Shown: in pieces, positions 55,984-64,000 of the stretch
Numbering within the stretch: position 1 is the first letter of the stretch
How the letters are laid out: each line of letters begins with the position of its first letter
Assembly (NCBI RefSeq): GCF_004521985.1
Contig: NZ_SBHZ01000006.1
Span: 186,001-250,000, forward strand
Origin: Ectopseudomonas khazarica
GTDB lineage: Bacteria; Pseudomonadota; Gammaproteobacteria; Pseudomonadales; Pseudomonadaceae
Direction of reading: 5' to 3'
Length of the DNA: 64,000 bases
Notes under the pieces: model-generated
The model's database searches: none
What the model was told of the DNA's origin: nothing
The model's input: only the letters and a program-made list of their open reading frames with translations
Made by a program: the position numbers and the translations under genes

Positions 55984-57084
55984 ATGGGCGATGGTGACTA
56001 TAACGAGCACAGGGATGTAGGCACGGAGCACTGCGAAGGGCTGCGTGAGTCGGGCAAGCGTGCGCTGATGCGCACCATCCTGCTGGCAACGGGGCTGACC
56101 CTGGGTGGCTTTTCCGTGCTGCAGGCGTTGGCAGGCAACTACCCGTTCGCCATCCTCGAAGTGCTGTGCACCGCGCTGCTGCTGTTCGGCGCCAGCCGCA
56201 TCGGGCGGGCGCGCCACCTCAACCTGTGGATCTACCTGTACCTGGTCCCCACCTTCTGTTTCATCCTCTACATCATCGTCATGCCGGATGCCTCAGCGGC
56301 GGCGTTCGTCTGGCTGTACATGATCCCGCTGTTGGCCTACCTGCTGCTGGGCAAGCAGCGCGCCTTTCTGCTGACCGCGCCGTTCATGCTCGCCGGCCTG
56401 TTGCTGTACTTCGCCGACAACCGCCTGAACCTGGATACCCGTGGCCTGATCGACCTGGGCAATGCGGCCCTGTGCGGTGTCCTCATCCTGGTCTTCGTGC
56501 ATATCTACGATGGCTTGCGCATGCAGGCCCATCAGGAGCTGGAGCGCCTGGCGCAGACCGATTCGCTGACCGGCGTGGCCAGCCGTGGCAGCTTCCAGCA
56601 TGCCTTGCAGCGCAGCATCCAGGAGGTCGAGCGCAGCAACGGGCATCTGGTGCTGGCGCTGCTCGACGTCGACCACTTCAAGCAGGTCAACGACCAGTGG
56701 GGGCACGAGGCGGGGGACATGGCCCTGCAGCACATCTGCCAGATACTCCAGCAACGCCTGCGCGTGACGGATTTCCTCGGGCGCCTGGGCGGCGAGGAGT
56801 TCGGCCTGCTGCTGCGGCACACCGACAGTGCGGGTGCCGAGCCGCTGGTGGAACTGCTCCGCGAGCAGGTCGCCGAGCAGCCGCTGGAGTACGACGGCCA
56901 ACTGATCGCGCTGTCGGCCACCTTCGGCCTGGCCGCCTGGCCAGCGGATGGACGCAGCGCCGCCGAGCTCTACCGCAGCGCCGACCGCCGCCTGTACCGG
57001 GGCAAGCAGCGCGGGCGCAATCAACTGGTCAGCGCGGACGTTCCGGGGGAACTGCTGCTGGACAAGTTCGACGTGCGCCTGTGA
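55984..57084 (+). CDS. Membrane-bound diguanylate cyclase (GGEEF) with I-site
   Basis: 366 aa. About five or six transmembrane helices in the first 175 residues, a short coiled linker (MQAHQELERLAQTDSLTGVA), then a GGDEF domain with LLDVDHFKQVNDQWGHEAGD and active site LGGEEFG near 275. The inhibitory RxxD (RVTD) lies five residues before GGEEF, so product inhibition is expected, unlike the GGEEF protein at 24814. Start ATG 55984 (MGDGDYNEH) or 56068 (MRTILLATG); the former is chosen only because it is longer. Confidence 0.85.
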   Translation: MGDGDYNEHRDVGTEHCEGLRESGKRALMRTILLATGLTLGGFSVLQALAGNYPFAILEVLCTALLLFGASRIGRARHLNLWIYLYLVPTFCFILYIIVMPDASAAAFVWLYMIPLLAYLLLGKQRAFLLTAPFMLAGLLLYFADNRLNLDTRGLIDLGNAALCGVLILVFVHIYDGLRMQAHQELERLAQTDSLTGVASRGSFQHALQRSIQEVERSNGHLVLALLDVDHFKQVNDQWGHEAGDMALQHICQILQQRLRVTDFLGRLGGEEFGLLLRHTDSAGAEPLVELLREQVAEQPLEYDGQLIALSATFGLAAWPADGRSAAELYRSADRRLYRGKQRGRNQLVSADVPGELLLDKFDVRL

Positions 57085-57164
57085 GCGAGCGCATCGCCAG
57101 TACACGTGCAGTACCCCGCTCCAGCTTTCCCCGCAGTGTCCGTGATTCCAGGCAGGGGCAGGCC

Positions 57165-57190
57165 GGCACTAGTGCAGTTGTACTAGTGCC
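57165..57190. promoter_or_regulatory. Inverted repeat upstream of hybrid kinase 1
   Basis: GGCACTAGT-gcagttgt-ACTAGTGCC. It contains GTACTAGTG (57180-57188), which also lies upstream of kinase 2 at nearly the same distance from the start codon. Confidence 0.65.
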
Positions 57191-57285
57191 CGGGTGTTTG
57201 CCTGCCAGCGCCTTGCACCGCCCGATGGCTACGGCCTAAGGTGCCGGAACAACGACAAGCGCTGCAATCAGCAGGGAGTGCCAGC

Positions 57286-58911
57286 ATGCCCAGGACGGTT
57301 TCCTACGACACCGAGCGCGCCCAGGCCGGGGTGCGCCTGATCTTCGTGGTGGTTGCCTCCTGCTACTTCGTGGGACTGTACCGGTTCGGGCTGATCGAGC
57401 CGCAGCTGGTCTGGAAGGTCTTTGCCTTCATCGCCTTCTTCTGGAGCGTGTCGATGCTCCTCTGGCTCGACATCGGTCGGCGTCCTGGCCACTACCGGGT
57501 CCGCCGGCTGATCACCATGCTCACCGACTACGGCGGTATCACGCTGGTCATGGCCGCTGGCGAAGAAGCCATGCTGCCGCTCTATGCGACGCTGATCTGG
57601 AGCACCATCGGCTACGGCCTGCGCTATGGCTCCGGCTACCTGCTGCTGGCCACCTTCATGGCGTTGCTGTCGTTGCTGGGGATTGCGTTGCTGACCGGCT
57701 ACTGGCATTCGCAACCTTATCTGCTGATCACCTTGCTGCTCACCACGATCATGGTCCCCGGCTACATGCACGCCCTGCTCAAACGCTCACGCGAGGCTGC
57801 CGAGGCCGAGCAGGCGGCGAACCGGGCCAAGTCGCAGTTCCTCGCGCAGGCCAGCCATGACCTGCGGCAACCCATCCACTCCATCAGCCTGTTCACCGCC
57901 TGTCTGCGCGACAGCGACCTGGGTGCCGAGCAGCGGCGCCTGGTAGAGAACATCGACAAGTCGCTGCACAGCGTCGCGCGCCTGTTCCGCTCGATTCTCG
58001 ACATGTACTCGCTGGACAGCGGCAAGGTAGTGCCGCGAATGGAGACGCTGGAGCTGCGCCCTCTGCTGCAGCAGCTCATCCAGCAGAATGCCGAGGCGAC
58101 GCGCTGGGCCGGGGTCGAGGTCCGCCTGCATTGCCCGCCACTGCATGTGCGCGCTGACCCGGCGCTGCTCACCACCATGCTGCAGAATCTGCTGTCCAAC
58201 GCGCTGAAATACGCGCCGGGCAAGCCGGTGCTGATCGCCTGCCGGCGTCGCGGCCAGGGCCTCGCCATCGAGGTCTACGACCGGGGCCGGGGCATCGCGG
58301 TCGGCCACCTCGACAGCATCTTCAACGAGTTCTATCGCGTGCGTCAGGAGCGCGACCGCGACGTCGACGGCATGGGCCTGGGCCTCGCCATCGTCAGGCG
58401 CCTGGGCACGCTGATGGACCTGCGGGTGAGCATGCGCTCCGTCGAGGGCCGAGGCACGCGGGCGATGATCGACGGCTTGCAGCGGGTCGAGGCACCGAGC
58501 GAAGGCCGCTCGACCCACGCGGGCAGCGCCCAGGCGCCGAGGATGCTGGATGGCTTGCGCGTGTGCCTGATCGAGGACGACCAGAACGTGCTGCTGGCGA
58601 CCGCGACCCTGTTGCGCAAGTGGGGTTGCGAGGTGGCGACCTTCGATGCGTTGCCCGATGCGTCGATGCACTTCGACCTGGTGGTGACCGACTTCGACCT
58701 TGGCACCGAAGTCTCCGGCGCCGACTGCATTCGTCACCTGCGCCGGCACAGCGGACGTGAAGTGCCGGCGATCATCATGACCGGGCACGACGTACGCCGT
58801 GTGCAGGAGCAGGTGGGCGATGGCGACACGCCGATCCTGTCGAAGCCGTTACAGCCTGCCGAACTGCGTTCGCTGCTGGTGGCGCTGAAGCTGAAACTAA
58901 AGGCCGCCTGA
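57286..58911 (+). CDS. Hybrid histidine kinase 1 (membrane sensor - HisKA - HATPase - REC)
   Basis: 541 aa. N-terminal ~165 residues with about six transmembrane helices and no recognised sensor domain, a coiled linker (REAAEAEQAANRAKSQFLAQ), phospho-acceptor His191 in QASHDLRQPIHSISLF, HATPase N-box LLSNALKYAPGKP and G-boxes YDRGRGIAVGHLD and GMGLGLAIVRRLG, then a REC domain (about 420-541) with DFDLGT Asp and the SKP lysine near 520. Start 57286 (MPRTVSYDTERAQ) matches kinase 2 and has CAGGGAG upstream. Back half almost identical to kinase 2. Confidence 0.9.
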   Translation: MPRTVSYDTERAQAGVRLIFVVVASCYFVGLYRFGLIEPQLVWKVFAFIAFFWSVSMLLWLDIGRRPGHYRVRRLITMLTDYGGITLVMAAGEEAMLPLYATLIWSTIGYGLRYGSGYLLLATFMALLSLLGIALLTGYWHSQPYLLITLLLTTIMVPGYMHALLKRSREAAEAEQAANRAKSQFLAQASHDLRQPIHSISLFTACLRDSDLGAEQRRLVENIDKSLHSVARLFRSILDMYSLDSGKVVPRMETLELRPLLQQLIQQNAEATRWAGVEVRLHCPPLHVRADPALLTTMLQNLLSNALKYAPGKPVLIACRRRGQGLAIEVYDRGRGIAVGHLDSIFNEFYRVRQERDRDVDGMGLGLAIVRRLGTLMDLRVSMRSVEGRGTRAMIDGLQRVEAPSEGRSTHAGSAQAPRMLDGLRVCLIEDDQNVLLATATLLRKWGCEVATFDALPDASMHFDLVVTDFDLGTEVSGADCIRHLRRHSGREVPAIIMTGHDVRRVQEQVGDGDTPILSKPLQPAELRSLLVALKLKLKAA

Positions 58912-58925
58912 GCGCCACACCCTGA

Positions 58926-59294
58926 TCAGCGCGTCGCGCTGGTTGGCGCGGGCGCTACGCAGGGTTGCTGGTTGGCGCCGGCCAGTTTCTCGACGTTGTT
59001 CAGCACGTTCTGCCCCTGGTTGACCCGCTGGGCGTTCTCCGCGACCTGCATGCGCTGGGTGTAGGTGGCGGAGTTGCCGTTGAAACTCTGCTGCGTCTCG
59101 AGCACGGTGTTGGCCATGTCCAGCAGGCTGCGACCGGTTTCGATCAGGCTGCTGGTTGCGCTCGGGGCGCATGGGTCATTGGCCATCTGGGCATTCTGCA
59201 GGCCCTGGCTCTGCGTGTTCTGTGGCAGGCAGCCGGTCAGCGCCGTCAGTACGGCAGCACCCAGGACCAAGCCCAGGCTTCCATTGATATTCAT
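58926..59294 (-). CDS. Small lipoprotein between the twin kinases, 122 aa
   Basis: Type II signal with lipobox LTGC (LGAAVLTALTGC), so Cys22 would be lipidated; the residue after it is Leu, not Asp, so outer-membrane sorting is expected. The mature part is Gln/Asn/Ala-rich and probably helical (SLLDMANTVLETQQSFNGN, NQGQNVLNNVEKLAG) with two Cys (CAPSA and QPCVAP) that could form a disulfide. Opposite in strand to both kinases and filling the gap between them. Function unknown; it might be the sensed or regulated envelope component. Confidence 0.75.
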   Translation of the reverse strand: MNINGSLGLVLGAAVLTALTGCLPQNTQSQGLQNAQMANDPCAPSATSSLIETGRSLLDMANTVLETQQSFNGNSATYTQRMQVAENAQRVNQGQNVLNNVEKLAGANQQPCVAPAPTSATR

Positions 59295-59377
59295 CGGACA
59301 TTCCCTTCGATCACCAGGCCTCGGCCCAGTGCCGAAGCGTTGTCCGCGATTCTAGGAAGGGGCTGACAGGCCAGGAA

Positions 59378-59393
59378 TAGTACGGGTGTACTA
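59378..59393. promoter_or_regulatory. Inverted repeat upstream of hybrid kinase 2
   Basis: TAGTAC-gggt-GTACTA, with GTACTAGTG at 59388-59396, 87 bases before the start codon; the kinase 1 copy is 98 bases before its start. Confidence 0.65.
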
Positions 59394-59482
59394 GTGGCCG
59401 CCCGCAGTCCTTGCCGCGCTCGCTGCCCAGGGCCTAAGGTGTCGGGGTAACGACGAAAGCTGTTTCAGCAGGGAGTGTCAGC

Positions 59483-61114
59483 ATGCCCAGGAAGGGTCCC
59501 GTTTCCTACGACACCGAGCTCGCCCAGGCCGGAGTACGGCTGATTTTCGTGGCGATCGTCAGCAGCTATACCGTGGTGCTCTACCGCTGTTCGCTGATGG
59601 AGCCTGGCACGGTCTGGAAGGCGCTGGCGCTGTACGCAGCGTTGCTGGTGTCGGCGATGATCATCCGTTGCGACGTCATGCGCCGTCCTGGGAAATACCC
59701 GCGGCGGCGCATGCTTACGATGCTCCATGACTACACAGGGATCACGCTGACGCTGATCAACGGTGGTCAGTTTATGCTGCCGATCTATGCGATTCTGGTC
59801 TGGGTCACGATCGGCTACGGGTTGCGCTACGGCTTCGGCTACCTGCTGCGGGCGACGCTGATGGCGTTGCTGTCCCTGATCCTGACCGCTTGCATGTCGG
59901 AGTACTGGCAGTCGCAGCCTTACCTGGTGGCGACGCTGCTGCTGACGGCCCTGATGGCGCCGGCCTACCTGCACACGCTGCTCAAGCGCGCCCGCGAAGC
60001 CGCCGAGGCCGAACAGGCGGCGAACCGGGCCAAGTCGCAGTTCCTCGCGCAGGCCAGTCATGACCTGCGACAACCGGTTCACTCCATCAGCCTGTTTACC
60101 GCCTGCCTGCGCGACAGCGACCTGGGTGCCGAGCAGCGGCGCCTGGTGGAGAACATCGACAAGTCGCTGCACAGCGTCGCGCGCCTGTTCCGCTCGATTC
60201 TCGACATGTACTCGCTGGACAGCGGCAAGGTAGTGCCGCGAATGGAGACGCTGGAGCTGCGCCCTCTGCTGCAGCAGCTCATTCAGCAGAATGCCGAGGC
60301 GACGCGCTGGGCCGGGGTCGAGATTCGCCTGCACTGCCCACCACTGCATGTACGTGCAGATTCGGCGCTGCTCACCACCATGCTGCAGAACCTGCTGTCC
60401 AACGCCCTGAAATACGCGCCGGGCAAGCCGGTGCTGATCGCCTGTCGGTGTCGCGGCCAGGGCCTCGCCATCGAGGTCTACGACCGGGGCCGGGGCATCG
60501 CGGTCGGCCATCTCGACAGCATCTTCAACGAGTTCTATCGCGTGCGTCAGGAGCGCGACCGCGACGTCGACGGCATGGGCCTGGGCCTCGCCATCGTCAG
60601 GCGCCTGGGCACGCTGATGGACCTGCGGGTGAGCATGCGCTCCGTCGAGGGCCGAGGCACGCGGGCGATGATCGACGGCTTGCAGCGGGTCGAGGCACCG
60701 AGCGCGAGCCGTTCGACCCACGCGGGCAGCGCCCAGGCGCCGAGGATGCTGGACGGCTTACGCGTGTGCCTGATCGAGGATGACCAGAACGTGCTGCTGG
60801 CGACCGCGACCCTGCTGCGCAAGTGGGGCTGCGAGGTGGCGACCTTCGATGCGCTGCCCGATGCGTCGATGAATTTCGACCTAGTGGTGACCGACTTCGA
60901 CCTTGGCACCGAAGTCTCCGGCGCCGACTGCATCCGTCACCTGCGCCGGCACAGCGGACGTGAAGTGCCGGCGATCATCATGACCGGGCATGACGTACGC
61001 CGTGTGCAGGAGCAGGTGGGCGATGGCAACACGCCGATCCTGTCGAAGCCGGTGCAGCCCGCCGAGCTGCGTTCGCTGCTGGTGGCGCTGAAGCTCAAGC
61101 TCAAGGCTGCCTGA
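59483..61114 (+). CDS. Hybrid histidine kinase 2 (paralog of kinase 1)
   Basis: 543 aa with the same architecture: membrane sensor part (1-165), His193 in QASHDLRQPVHSISLF, HATPase and REC. From the coiled linker to the end the two proteins differ at only about a dozen positions, whereas the membrane halves are clearly diverged (for example TVVLYRCSLMEPGTVWKALA against YFVGLYRFGLIEPQLVWKVF). Its stop is 3 bases from the stop of the convergent LuxR regulator. Likely senses a different signal but feeds the same output. Confidence 0.9.
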   Translation: MPRKGPVSYDTELAQAGVRLIFVAIVSSYTVVLYRCSLMEPGTVWKALALYAALLVSAMIIRCDVMRRPGKYPRRRMLTMLHDYTGITLTLINGGQFMLPIYAILVWVTIGYGLRYGFGYLLRATLMALLSLILTACMSEYWQSQPYLVATLLLTALMAPAYLHTLLKRAREAAEAEQAANRAKSQFLAQASHDLRQPVHSISLFTACLRDSDLGAEQRRLVENIDKSLHSVARLFRSILDMYSLDSGKVVPRMETLELRPLLQQLIQQNAEATRWAGVEIRLHCPPLHVRADSALLTTMLQNLLSNALKYAPGKPVLIACRCRGQGLAIEVYDRGRGIAVGHLDSIFNEFYRVRQERDRDVDGMGLGLAIVRRLGTLMDLRVSMRSVEGRGTRAMIDGLQRVEAPSASRSTHAGSAQAPRMLDGLRVCLIEDDQNVLLATATLLRKWGCEVATFDALPDASMNFDLVVTDFDLGTEVSGADCIRHLRRHSGREVPAIIMTGHDVRRVQEQVGDGNTPILSKPVQPAELRSLLVALKLKLKAA

Positions 61115-61117
61115 GCG

Positions 61118-61753
61118 CTACACCAGCCCGGCCTTGGCGCCGATACCCGCCGCTGCCGCACGGGTGCTGACGTCCAGCGTGCGCAGCAGCGAGGAGACAT
61201 GGATGCGGACGGTGAACGGGGAGATATCCAGCTCGCGGGCGATTTCCTTGTTCGACAGCCCGCGCACCACCAGGCGCAGCACATCCTGCTGGCGCGGCGT
61301 CAGCTGTTCCAGCAGGTGGCGGTTCTCGGCAAAGTCCGGTACGCCGGACGGCCCCAGCGCCATGACGAACTCCCCGGCGCAGACGGCCAGCAGTGACTCG
61401 GCGATCTCCTCGGGAGGAGTCGCCTTGCCGATGAAACCGTCGGCACCTGAGGCCATGACCTCATCGATCAGCTCGCGGTTGTCGACCATCGACACGATCA
61501 CGATGGAGCTGCGCTGGAATTCCTGGCGCAAGGCACTGATGGCATGGGGGGACTGACCGGGGAACAGCAGGTCGAGCATGAACAGGCGCGGCGCCTTGCC
61601 GCCGCGTGCGAGGCTCAACACTTCGTCCATGTCGCCCGCCTCGAGGATCTCCGCCTGGGGGAAGACTCGCTGGGCGATACGGCACAGGCCATCCCGGAAA
61701 ACAGGATGGTCGTCGGCCACGATTATGCGTTCTTGTTGTGAGGGTTCGGACAT
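61118..61753 (-). CDS. LuxR/NarL-type response regulator
   Basis: 211 aa: REC domain (10-125) with [11 protein letters not shown], phospho-Asp in [11 protein letters not shown] and the Lys in [11 protein letters not shown], then a LuxR HTH ([39 protein letters not shown]). Convergent with kinase 2 and the obvious partner for one or both hybrid kinases; no HPt protein is present in the window. It may bind the GTACTAGTG dyads before both kinase genes; inference. Confidence 0.9.
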   Translation of the reverse strand: MSEPSQQERIIVADDHPVFRDGLCRIAQRVFPQAEILEAGDMDEVLSLARGGKAPRLFMLDLLFPGQSPHAISALRQEFQRSSIVIVSMVDNRELIDEVMASGADGFIGKATPPEEIAESLLAVCAGEFVMALGPSGVPDFAENRHLLEQLTPRQQDVLRLVVRGLSNKEIARELDISPFTVRIHVSSLLRTLDVSTRAAAAGIGAKAGLV

Positions 61754-61901
61754 GGTGGGCGCTTCCGTCTGGCCCTCAGACTAAAGTCATATGCCGGTCG
61801 GCGCCAGCGGATGTTTTCTCCAGCCATGCCGCCGAACTGAACCGGAGGGCGCCGCGCCGGGTCTGTGTGAGTACACCTCATGGAATGCCAAGGAGTCGTA
61901 C

Positions 61902-62060
61902 ATGGACCTTATCCGCATCCTCATCGCCATTCTGCTGCCGCCGCTGGGCGTGTTTCTCCAGGTCGGTTTCGGCGGTGCGTTCTGGCTGAACATCCTGCTC
62001 ACCCTGCTGGGCTACATCCCCGGCATCGTGCATGCGGTGTACATCATCGCCAAGCGCTGA
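61902..62060 (+). CDS. Pmp3/YqaE-family small membrane protein
   Basis: 52 aa with two transmembrane helices and the family pattern LIRILIAILLPPLGVFLQVG and LLTLLGYIPGIVHAVYIIAK. These proteolipids are induced by osmotic or membrane stress in many organisms. AAGGAG lies 6 bases before ATG 61902. Divergent from the response regulator. Confidence 0.92.
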   Translation: MDLIRILIAILLPPLGVFLQVGFGGAFWLNILLTLLGYIPGIVHAVYIIAKR

Positions 62061-62182
62061 GGGCCTGTTCCCGCCCGCAGCGATGCAAAGAGCGGAGCCC
62101 CTCTCTCGCCAGCGGGAGACGGGAGACGATCACGCCGCAGTTCCCCCAGCCCGCTCTCCGAAGTGGCTCGTCATTCGTTGCT

Positions 62183-63145
62183 TCACTCCCGCCGCAAGAA
62201 ATGCACGCTGAACAGCTGCGCCGGGTCGCGCCACATCGCCGCCGAGGCGAAGCCACAGCTGCCGGCCAGATCGCGGAACCCGCTCGGCGTGTACTTGTAG
62301 GAGTTCTCCGTGTGCAGGGTCTCGCCGGCAGCGAAGTCGAACACCCGGTCCTCGATCCTGACCTGTTGCGCCTGCCGGCTGATCAGGTGCATCTCGATGC
62401 GCGACTCGGCCTCGTTGTAGAACGCCCTGTGCTGGAAACTGCTCGGGTCGATGTCGCTGTCCAGCTCGTTGCGGATGCGCTCGACCAGGTTGAGGTTGAA
62501 CAGCGCGGTGACCCCGGCATGGTCGTTGTAGGCGCGCTCCAGTACCTGACGGTCCTTGACCAGATCCACGCCGATCAGCAGACCACTGCCGGCCGGCAGC
62601 GCCTGGTGCAGATTGCGCAGGAAGGCGCGCGCCTGGTCCGGGTCGAAGTTGCCGATGCTGGAGCCCGGGAAGAAGGCCAGCGGGCGTTGCCCCAGCGCAT
62701 CGCCGGGGAGCTTCAGCGGACGGCTGAAGTCGGCGCACAGGGCGTGCACATCGAGCCAGCGATAGTCGCTGGCCAGGCGGCGGGTGCTGGCCTGCAGGAA
62801 CTCGCGGGAGATATCGATGCCCAGGTAGCGCGCCGGGCGCAGGGCTTCGAGCAACAGGCGGATCTTGCGGCTGGCGCCACTGCCCAGTTCGACGAGGCTG
62901 GCGTTGCGCCCGGCCAGCGCGGCGATGTCCTGCGCGGCCAGGCGCAGGATGGTCTCCTCGGTGCGCGTCGGGTAGTACTCCGGCTGCTGGCAGATCAGTT
63001 CGAACAACTGCGAGCCACGGTGATCGTAGAAAAACTTCGGCGACATCGTTTTCGGCCAGGCCGCGAAGCCGCGCAATGCCTCGTCGCGCAACGCCTCCTG
63101 TTCCGGGCTCAGGGATCGTTCGTTGCTACGCAGTGCCAGTGCCAT
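62183..63145 (-). CDS. egtD: L-histidine N-alpha-methyltransferase EgtD
   Basis: SAM-dependent enzyme trimethylating histidine to hercynine, the first step to ergothioneine. 320 aa, as in the family. Marks: PKFFYDHRGSQLFELICQQP near 35, EYYPTRTEETIL, SAM motif LVELGSGASRKIRLLLEAL near 83, YLGIDISREFL, FFPGSSIGNFDP near 160 and ENSYKYTPSGF near 280. MALALRSNERS at 63145 is the start, 2 bases after the EgtB stop, so the two are one operon. Confidence 0.93.
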   Translation of the reverse strand: MALALRSNERSLSPEQEALRDEALRGFAAWPKTMSPKFFYDHRGSQLFELICQQPEYYPTRTEETILRLAAQDIAALAGRNASLVELGSGASRKIRLLLEALRPARYLGIDISREFLQASTRRLASDYRWLDVHALCADFSRPLKLPGDALGQRPLAFFPGSSIGNFDPDQARAFLRNLHQALPAGSGLLIGVDLVKDRQVLERAYNDHAGVTALFNLNLVERIRNELDSDIDPSSFQHRAFYNEAESRIEMHLISRQAQQVRIEDRVFDFAAGETLHTENSYKYTPSGFRDLAGSCGFASAAMWRDPAQLFSVHFLRRE

Positions 63146-63147
63146 GC

Positions 63148-64000
63148 TCAAAGCTCCTTGGCCAGGCGCAGGCCGGAGAACTGCCAGCGCATCGTGGGGT
63201 AGAAGAAGTTGCGATAGGTGGGGCGAACGTGGTCTTCGGGGGTGGCGCAACTGCCGCCGCGCAACACCATCTGCCCGGACATGAACTTGCCGTTGTACTC
63301 ACCCAGGCTGCCGCCCAGCGGACGAAAGCCGGGGTAGGGCCGGTAGGCGCTGGCGGTCCATTCCCAGACATCGCCGTAGAGCTGCTGCAGGCCTTCGCCC
63401 GCGCCAGCGGCCACCGGCTGCAGGTGATCGTTCTCGACGAAGTTGCCCCGCAGCTGCTCGTCCTGCGCGGCGACTTCCCATTCCTCTTCACGTGGCAGGC
63501 GCGCCTGCGCCCAGGTGGCGAAGGCCTCGGCCTCGAAGTAACTCAGGTGACACACCGGTGCGGCGAGATCCAGCTCGCGCGGGCCGCCCAGGGTCAGCTC
63601 CAGCCAGCCGTCACCCTCGCGCAGCCAGTACAGCGGCGCCTGCCAGCCGGCGCGCTGGATATGGTCCCAGCCATCCGCCAGCCACAGCGCGGTGCTGCGA
63701 TACCCGCCGGCGCGGATGAACTCGAGGTACTCGCCATTGCTCACCGGCCGGCTGGCCAGCTGGAAGTCGTCGACGAACACCCGATGGCGCGGCCGCTCGC
63801 AATCGAAGGCGAAACCCTCGCCGGCATGCCCGACATGCCGCAGCCCGGCGGGAAAGTGCAGCCACTGCAGTTCGCCGGCTGTGGCAGCGCCGGGCTTGAG
63901 GTCGTCACGATAAACCGGGCGCAGCGGGTTCTGCGCCAGGATGTGCTTGATGTCCATCAACAGCAGCTCCTGATGCTGCTGCTCGTGCTCCAGCCCCAGC
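63148..64000 (-). CDS. egtB: EgtB-type sulfoxide synthase, N-terminus outside the window
   Basis: Nonheme-iron enzyme joining hercynine to a thiol (gamma-glutamylcysteine or cysteine). The visible ~284 residues run from the iron-binding region of the DinB-like domain (HEQQHQELLLMDIKH, whose H-x-x-x-H lies at the window edge) through a complete FGE-sulfatase domain (HRVFVDDFQLASRPVSNGEY, GDVWEWTASAYRPYPGF, VLRGGSCATPEDHVRPTYRN). The frame remains open at base 64000. egtA, egtC and egtE are not in the window; the thiol donor or even a selenium variant cannot be excluded. Confidence 0.9.
   Translation of the reverse strand, partial: LGLEHEQQHQELLLMDIKHILAQNPLRPVYRDDLKPGAATAGELQWLHFPAGLRHVGHAGEGFAFDCERPRHRVFVDDFQLASRPVSNGEYLEFIRAGGYRSTALWLADGWDHIQRAGWQAPLYWLREGDGWLELTLGGPRELDLAAPVCHLSYFEAEAFATWAQARLPREEEWEVAAQDEQLRGNFVENDHLQPVAAGAGEGLQQLYGDVWEWTASAYRPYPGFRPLGGSLGEYNGKFMSGQMVLRGGSCATPEDHVRPTYRNFFYPTMRWQFSGLRLAKEL

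Noticed and set aside
54910..57084. A 724-codon frame fusing antitypical dctM-region sequence to the GGEEF protein
   Set aside because: The first part lies out of frame within dctM; the GGEEF gene starts at 55984 or 56068.

Overview
The window is a high-GC chromosomal segment from a Pseudomonas. The evidence is gene order: comF / bioB-bioF-bioH-bioC-bioD followed by three large acyl-CoA dehydrogenases with a PsrA-type operator, an rsmY small-RNA gene with a GacA box next to a LysR-MOSC-aminotransferase-amidotransferase block, a hut cluster with HutC operators, and families of short Pseudomonas REP-like repeats. It resembles the P. mendocina/P. oleovorans side of the genus more than P. aeruginosa itself, but the species is an inference. 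No rRNA, tRNA, prophage, insertion sequence or CRISPR array was seen.

Layout. 1-3.6 kb: truncated acetate-type Na+/solute symporter, a small membrane protein, and the tRNA hydroxylation protein TrhP. 3.7-11 kb: a two-gene operon (DEDDh exonuclease plus cNMP/CBS/nucleotidyltransferase protein), an LtaS-like membrane sulfatase, and malate synthase G. 11.2-16.7 kb: GNAT, GcvR-like ACT protein, RarD, SrkA kinase, ModE, ComF and a small membrane protein. 16.8-21.5 kb: the complete biotin operon bioBFHCD. 21.6-30 kb: a minimal flagellar-rod-like protein, an SprA-type HExxH protein, and three acyl-CoA dehydrogenases interrupted by a diguanylate cyclase. 30-38.5 kb: histidine utilisation (hutD divergent from hutI-hutG-permease-hutU-hutH, then hutC), using an arginase-type HutG (four-step route) and a YjiH/GATE permease.

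38.5-45.4 kb: periplasmic endonuclease I, rsmY, hydrolase/TetR pair, LysR, and a tightly overlapped MOSC / class III aminotransferase-like / class I amidotransferase-like operon. The last two proteins have lost their canonical catalytic residues. 45.5-46.8 kb: an unrecognised protein of lower GC with HExxH and a C-terminal membrane anchor. 47-52.7 kb: a CoA-transferase, a GntP-family permease and a sigma54 activator, with a candidate -24/-12 promoter, three operator-like dyads and a Crc/Hfq motif; a four-copy, 220-bp tandem array of composite REP elements separates activator and permease genes. 53-57 kb: a DctP-Q-M TRAP transporter and a second diguanylate cyclase. 57-61.8 kb: two tandem hybrid histidine kinases whose back halves are almost identical, a small antisense lipoprotein between them and a convergent LuxR-type response regulator. 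61.9-64 kb: a Pmp3/YqaE peptide and ergothioneine-type EgtD and (truncated) EgtB.

The points most worth following are the pseudoenzyme pair (42.9-44.7 kb), the membrane-anchored HExxH protein, the twin sensor kinases with shared dyads, the composite REP array beside a sigma54 control region, and the non-standard hut cluster.
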